From: JAADHG01 sp964418645
Lineage (GTDB): Bacteria; Bacteroidota; Bacteroidia; Flavobacteriales; Flavobacteriaceae
Reading direction: 5' to 3'
DNA: 64,000 nt
NCBI GenBank assembly: GCA_964418645.1
Contig: CAYQME010000004.1
Location: 1-64,000, forward strand
The notes beneath the pieces were generated by a model. The model was not told the origin of the DNA, did no database searches, and was given only the letters and a program-made list of their open reading frames with translations. Positions 60,257-64,000 of this stretch are shown piece after piece; within the stretch, counting starts at the first letter, position 1, and the number at the start of each line of letters is the position of its first letter. The translations under genes and the position numbers were made by a program.

Positions 60257-62785
60257 ATGAAAAAAACTGTACTAACAGTATTGACTATTATAACTACAGC
60301 TGTTACTATTTTAGCACAACAACCAGAAAAATTAAATACTTCTGAAATCTACGAAGCTGTTCAAAAACTAAATTTTCTAGGGACAGTTTTGTATGTCGCA
60401 GCTCATCCAGACGATGAAAATACGCGCCTCATATCATACATGTCCAATCATTTAAAAGCAAGAGCAGGGTATTTGGCACTTACTAGAGGTGATGGCGGAC
60501 AAAACCTTATTGGCTCTGAAATTAGAGAGCTTTTGGGTGTTATTCGTACCGAAGAATTATTAGCAGCACGTCGGATTGATGGAGGTGAACAAATGTTCAC
60601 AAGAGCAAATGATTTTGGGTATTCTAAACACCCTGACGAAACTTTAACAATTTGGAACAAAGACATGGTTTTAAGTGACATGGTTTGGGCAATCAGAAAA
60701 TTTAAACCAGATGTAATAATCAATCGATTTAACCATACCTCAGCTGGCAAAACACATGGACATCATACAAGTTCAGCATTATTAAGCATGGAAGCGTTTG
60801 ATCTCGCTAATAACAAGTCTGCATATCCTGAACAATTAGAATTTACTGGTTTATGGCAACCGAAGACTTTGTATTTTAATACGCATTGGTGGTTTTATGG
60901 CAGTCAAGAAAAATTTAAAGAAGTTGATAAAAGTAATATGGTGAGCTTTGACGTTGGAGTATATTATCCGCAAAAAGGACTATCTAACAATGAGCTAGCT
61001 TCAATAGCAAGCAGCCAACATTTATCGCAAGGCTTTGGAAGGCAAAGTATTAGAGGAACAGAAAAAGAGTATATCGAGTATTTAAAAGGTGATTTTCCAA
61101 AAGATAAGACAAATATTTTCTCAGGTATTGACACCTCTTGGAATCGCATAAAAGGTGGTCAAGCCATTGGTGATATTTTATACAATGTTGAAAAGAATTT
61201 TAATTTTAAAGAACCATCAATTCATATTACTGAACTTATTGAAGCATACAAATTAATTCAAAAACTTGAAGATGAGCATTGGAAATCTATTAAAACCAAA
61301 GAAATAATATCTATTATTGAAACCTGTTCAGGTTTGTATTTAGAAGGGATTGCAAATACACCAACCATATCACCTAATAGTGACTTAAAAGTAAATATTG
61401 AAGTTCTTAAAAGAAGTAATACAAAAATTGAATTGAAAAGTGTTAGTCTTTCGCAATTAAATGAAGCTCAAAATACTTCTACTAATTTAGAAAATAACAA
61501 AAAATACAATTATAAAATTAATGGTACCATTCCTTCAGATACAAAATACACAAATCCTTATTGGTTAAATGAAAAAGGGACATTAGGTATGTATAATGTT
61601 AAGAATCAAAATTTAATTGGTCTTCCTGAAACACCACGTTCTATAACTGTTGATTTTAATCTTAATATTAACAACACACCAATTACAATCACAAAAAATC
61701 TGGTATATCGCTATTCTAAACCAGACAAAGGGGAATTGTATCGTCCTTTTGAAATTATTCCGGAAGTTTCAGCTAGTATTAGTGATAAAGTTTTCATTTT
61801 TGAAAATGATAAACAAAAAGAAATATCTGTTACTGTTAAAGCTGGTCGTGATAATCTAGAAGGTTTTGTGAGTATGGATTATCCAAAAAACTGGAACGTC
61901 TATCCTGACCAACAAAAGGTAACTTTAACAAATAAAGGCGAAGAGCAAACCTTAGTTTTTACAGTAATTCCTCCTAAGTTTCAAAGCGAAGGATATCTTA
62001 AACCAAAAGTTAATGTCAACGGAAAAATATATTCTAGAGAGTTAATTGAAATAAATTATAGTCATATTCCTTTTCAAACTGTTTTATTGCCTAGCGAAAG
62101 CAAAATAGTAAGATTAGATATTCAAAAAAGAGGAGAAAACATAGGTTATATTGAAGGTGCAGGAGATGTTGTTCCTGAAAGTTTAGAACAAATTGGATAT
62201 ACTGTTGTAAAATTAAAACCCAAAGATATTACATCTGAAAGTTTATCAAGATTTGATGCTATTGTTGTTGGTATAAGAGCTTATAATATTCTTGACGATT
62301 TAAAATTTAAGCAACAACTACTCTTTGATTTTGTTGAACAAGGAGGTAACATGATTGTGCAATACAACACAAGTCGACGAATAAAAGTAGATCATATGTC
62401 ACCATACGATTTAAAATTGTCGAGCAATAGAGTTACCAATGAAAATGCCGAAGTACGATTTTTAGCCAAAGACCATTCACTTTTAAACTTTCCAAATAAA
62501 ATTACTAAAAAAGATTTTGAAGGTTGGACACAGGAACGAGGACTATACTTTCCTGATGAATGGGGGAGTGAGTTCACACCACTTCTATCGATGAACGATA
62601 AAGGTGAAACACCAAAAGATGGTAGTTTGTTAGTAGCCAAATATGGAAAAGGACATTATATCTACACAGGATTAAGTTTTTTTAGAGAGTTTCCTTCAGG
62701 AGTTTCTGGAGCATATAGACTTTTTGCAAACATGCTCTCTATTGGAAAAGACAACATTAATATTGACCATAAATTAAATGACTAA
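60257..62785 (+). CDS. Large exported PIG-L family deacetylase
   Basis: Protein of 842 residues with a signal peptide (about 1-20, ending ILAQ). The N-terminal LmbE/PIG-L zinc deacetylase domain (about 38-320) has AAHPDDENTR and the third His in NHTSAGKTHGHHTSSAL. Middle beta-sandwich domains follow (about 360-620; IRISGEPRSITVDFNLNI-like, NEW3-type). The C-terminal domain (about 650-835) looks like a glutamine-amidotransferase/ThuA-type fold (FDAIVVGIRAYNI, GGNMIVQYNTS). Likely de-N-acetylates an amino sugar or glycan outside the cytoplasm. It precedes a tiny membrane protein and a sodium:solute symporter, suggesting that the product is taken up. Confidence 0.9.
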   Translation: MKKTVLTVLTIITTAVTILAQQPEKLNTSEIYEAVQKLNFLGTVLYVAAHPDDENTRLISYMSNHLKARAGYLALTRGDGGQNLIGSEIRELLGVIRTEELLAARRIDGGEQMFTRANDFGYSKHPDETLTIWNKDMVLSDMVWAIRKFKPDVIINRFNHTSAGKTHGHHTSSALLSMEAFDLANNKSAYPEQLEFTGLWQPKTLYFNTHWWFYGSQEKFKEVDKSNMVSFDVGVYYPQKGLSNNELASIASSQHLSQGFGRQSIRGTEKEYIEYLKGDFPKDKTNIFSGIDTSWNRIKGGQAIGDILYNVEKNFNFKEPSIHITELIEAYKLIQKLEDEHWKSIKTKEIISIIETCSGLYLEGIANTPTISPNSDLKVNIEVLKRSNTKIELKSVSLSQLNEAQNTSTNLENNKKYNYKINGTIPSDTKYTNPYWLNEKGTLGMYNVKNQNLIGLPETPRSITVDFNLNINNTPITITKNLVYRYSKPDKGELYRPFEIIPEVSASISDKVFIFENDKQKEISVTVKAGRDNLEGFVSMDYPKNWNVYPDQQKVTLTNKGEEQTLVFTVIPPKFQSEGYLKPKVNVNGKIYSRELIEINYSHIPFQTVLLPSESKIVRLDIQKRGENIGYIEGAGDVVPESLEQIGYTVVKLKPKDITSESLSRFDAIVVGIRAYNILDDLKFKQQLLFDFVEQGGNMIVQYNTSRRIKVDHMSPYDLKLSSNRVTNENAEVRFLAKDHSLLNFPNKITKKDFEGWTQERGLYFPDEWGSEFTPLLSMNDKGETPKDGSLLVAKYGKGHYIYTGLSFFREFPSGVSGAYRLFANMLSIGKDNINIDHKLND

Positions 62786-62786
62786 A

Positions 62787-62900
62787 ATGGTAAAAAAAAC
62801 AACTCAAAAATATGAATGGGAACCCATTTACACCATTGTGTTAGTAGCAAATGCTATTTACTTTATTTTATTCTATTTACTAATGAATACATTTTCTTAA
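62787..62900 (+). CDS. Tiny single-helix membrane protein (37 residues) before a symporter
   Basis: A 37-residue reading frame: basic N-terminus (MVKKTTQKYEWEPIYT), one hydrophobic helix (about 16-33, IVLVANAIYFILFYLL) and a short tail. It begins 1 base after the PIG-L gene stop (an in-frame ATG at 62778 would give 40 residues with an 8-base overlap) and ends 1 base before the symporter start. The position between a PIG-L gene and a symporter suggests a small accessory subunit of the transporter. No homologue can be confirmed by eye. Confidence 0.7.
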   Translation: MVKKTTQKYEWEPIYTIVLVANAIYFILFYLLMNTFS

Positions 62901-62901
62901 T

Positions 62902-64000
62902 ATGCAAACATTAGACTGGGTTGTTTTAGGTTTAACCTTACTTTTTATAGTTGCTTATGGTACTTGGAAAACACGAGGGAGCAAAAATGTACAAGATTAT
63001 ATTCGTGGTGGTAATCAAGCCCAATGGTGGACTATAGGTTTATCTGTAATGGCAACTCAGGCAAGTGCCATCACATTTTTATCAACACCAGGACAAGCCT
63101 TTCATAGTGGAATGGGGTTTGTACAATTTTATTTTGGGCTTCCTATTGCAATGGTTATTATCTGTTTGGTTTTCATTCCGCTTTATCATCGTTTAAAAGT
63201 ATATACAGCTTATGAATTCTTAGAAGGCCGTTTCGATTTAAAAACACGTAAGCTCACTGCTATTTTGTTTTTAATCCAACGCGGTTTAGCTGCTGGAATT
63301 ACCATTTTTGCACCTGCAATAATCTTATCGGTAGTTTTGGGTTGGGATTTAATTTTACTCAATATTATTATTGGTGTGTTGGTTATTATTTACACCGTAT
63401 CTGGTGGTACAAAAGCGGTAAACGTAACTCAAAAATATCAAATGGCTGTTATTTTTACAGGTATGTTTATCGCATTTTATATCATTGTTAATGCCTTACC
63501 CCAAGGCATTACGTTTACTAAAGCGCTCGACATTGCTGGGGCTAATGGTAAAATGAATGTTTTAGATTTTTCATTTAGCTTAGACAACCGCTATACATTT
63601 TGGAGTGGTATTATTGGCGGCACCTTTTTAATGCTATCCTACTTTGGCACAGACCAAAGCCAAGTACAGCGGTATCTTTCAGGAAAATCAATACGAGAAA
63701 TGCGTCTAGGATTAATCTTTAACGGTATTGTAAAAGTACCTATGCAATTCTTTATTTTATTGGTAGGTGTTATGGTCTTTGTATTTTATCAATTTAATGC
63801 ATCTCCAGTTAATTTTAATCCTGAAGCTACAAAAGCTGTTGAAAATTCTTCATATGCTATGGCATATCAAAATTTGCAAATTGAACAAAATAAAATATTT
63901 GATGATAAACAAATACTCATCAATAAATTTATAGATTCAAAAGATGAAACCGTTACACAATCCATCGCTTTAGCTAATGAATCCGATATAAAAAACAGAA
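62902..64000 (+). CDS. Sodium:solute symporter (SSS family), 3' end outside the window
   Basis: Starts ATG at 62902, 1 base after the tiny membrane protein, and stays open to the right edge (366 codons seen). SSS features include the N-terminal helix and RGGNQAQWWTIGLSVMATQASAITFLSTPG (TM1/2 Na+ site region), LILLNIIIGVLVIIYTVSGGTKAVNVTQKYQM and GGTFLMLSYFGTDQSQVQRYLSGKS. It probably imports a sugar, amino sugar or sialic-type acid with Na+. Context with the PIG-L deacetylase points to a deacetylated sugar, which is inferred. The last visible residues lie in a hydrophilic loop insertion, so the protein is likely a long one. Confidence 0.92.
   Translation, partial: MQTLDWVVLGLTLLFIVAYGTWKTRGSKNVQDYIRGGNQAQWWTIGLSVMATQASAITFLSTPGQAFHSGMGFVQFYFGLPIAMVIICLVFIPLYHRLKVYTAYEFLEGRFDLKTRKLTAILFLIQRGLAAGITIFAPAIILSVVLGWDLILLNIIIGVLVIIYTVSGGTKAVNVTQKYQMAVIFTGMFIAFYIIVNALPQGITFTKALDIAGANGKMNVLDFSFSLDNRYTFWSGIIGGTFLMLSYFGTDQSQVQRYLSGKSIREMRLGLIFNGIVKVPMQFFILLVGVMVFVFYQFNASPVNFNPEATKAVENSSYAMAYQNLQIEQNKIFDDKQILINKFIDSKDETVTQSIALANESDIKNR

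Noticed and set aside
1..64000. CRISPR array, prophage, insertion sequence or integrase
   Set aside because: No regularly spaced repeats, transposase, integrase or phage structural gene was seen on either strand.

Overview
The window looks like a chromosome segment of a marine-type member of the family Flavobacteriaceae (Bacteroidota). The DNA is strongly AT-rich. Many genes carry the Bacteroidetes promoter box TAnnTTTG instead of a sigma-70 type -10, and Shine-Dalgarno sequences are weak or absent. Lineage-typical genes include bshB1 (bacillithiol), a HYC_CC_PP protein, a type IX secretion tail on a multicopper oxidase, a fused ccsBA cytochrome c maturation protein and a UbiA-type polyprenyl transferase. 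I cannot name the genus. No insertion sequence, prophage or CRISPR array was seen. A run of 100 N (26923-27022) is an assembly gap.

Layout. 1-7.8 kb: start of a chorismate-binding enzyme (TTG start, runs off the left edge), two DEAD-box-type helicases, S1/P1 nuclease, dihydrolipoyl dehydrogenase, a COG2509-type flavoprotein and YwbE. 7.8-12 kb: an Lrp/AsnC regulator divergent from a PLP-dependent sulfur amino acid enzyme, with several regularly placed dyads between them, then an NhaC antiporter. 12-15.7 kb: a peroxide defence block (2-Cys peroxiredoxin, KatG, Tpx). 15.7-22.4 kb: an envelope/cell-cycle run, dgkA, ftsK, a LolA-like protein, LptF/G and ribB. 22.4-26 kb: DegT aminotransferase, thioredoxin-like protein, nitroreductase, TauE and tRNA-Ser.

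26-43.5 kb is the accessory highlight, a copper/silver handling island almost entirely on the + strand: HYC_CC_PP protein (5' end in the gap), CusA, TolC-like and CusB efflux parts, DUF3347 lipoprotein, a frameshifted haem-binding protein gene, an AraC regulator with an HMA-like metal-binding head, an NDH-2-type flavoprotein overlapping an ATP-cone/PD-(D/E)XK/helix-hairpin-helix protein, a CopA P-type ATPase, a secreted multicopper oxidase and a universal stress protein. The NDH-2/ATP-cone pair and copA share an almost identical 19-bp upstream element at exactly the same distance from the promoter box. This suggests one regulon and places the ATP-cone nuclease-like protein in copper stress, the best candidate here for an undescribed system.

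43.5-64 kb: DUF3108 protein, two tandem M28 peptidases, tRNA-His with a duplicated 3' end, bshB1, a trans-sulfuration enzyme, MATE pump, RluE-like pseudouridine synthase, TPR lipoprotein, CcsBA, truncated haemoglobin, then a compact + strand run (DUF2520, KdsC-like phosphatase, UbiA transferase, Maf, MscS, PIG-L deacetylase, a tiny membrane protein and a sodium:solute symporter cut by the right edge).
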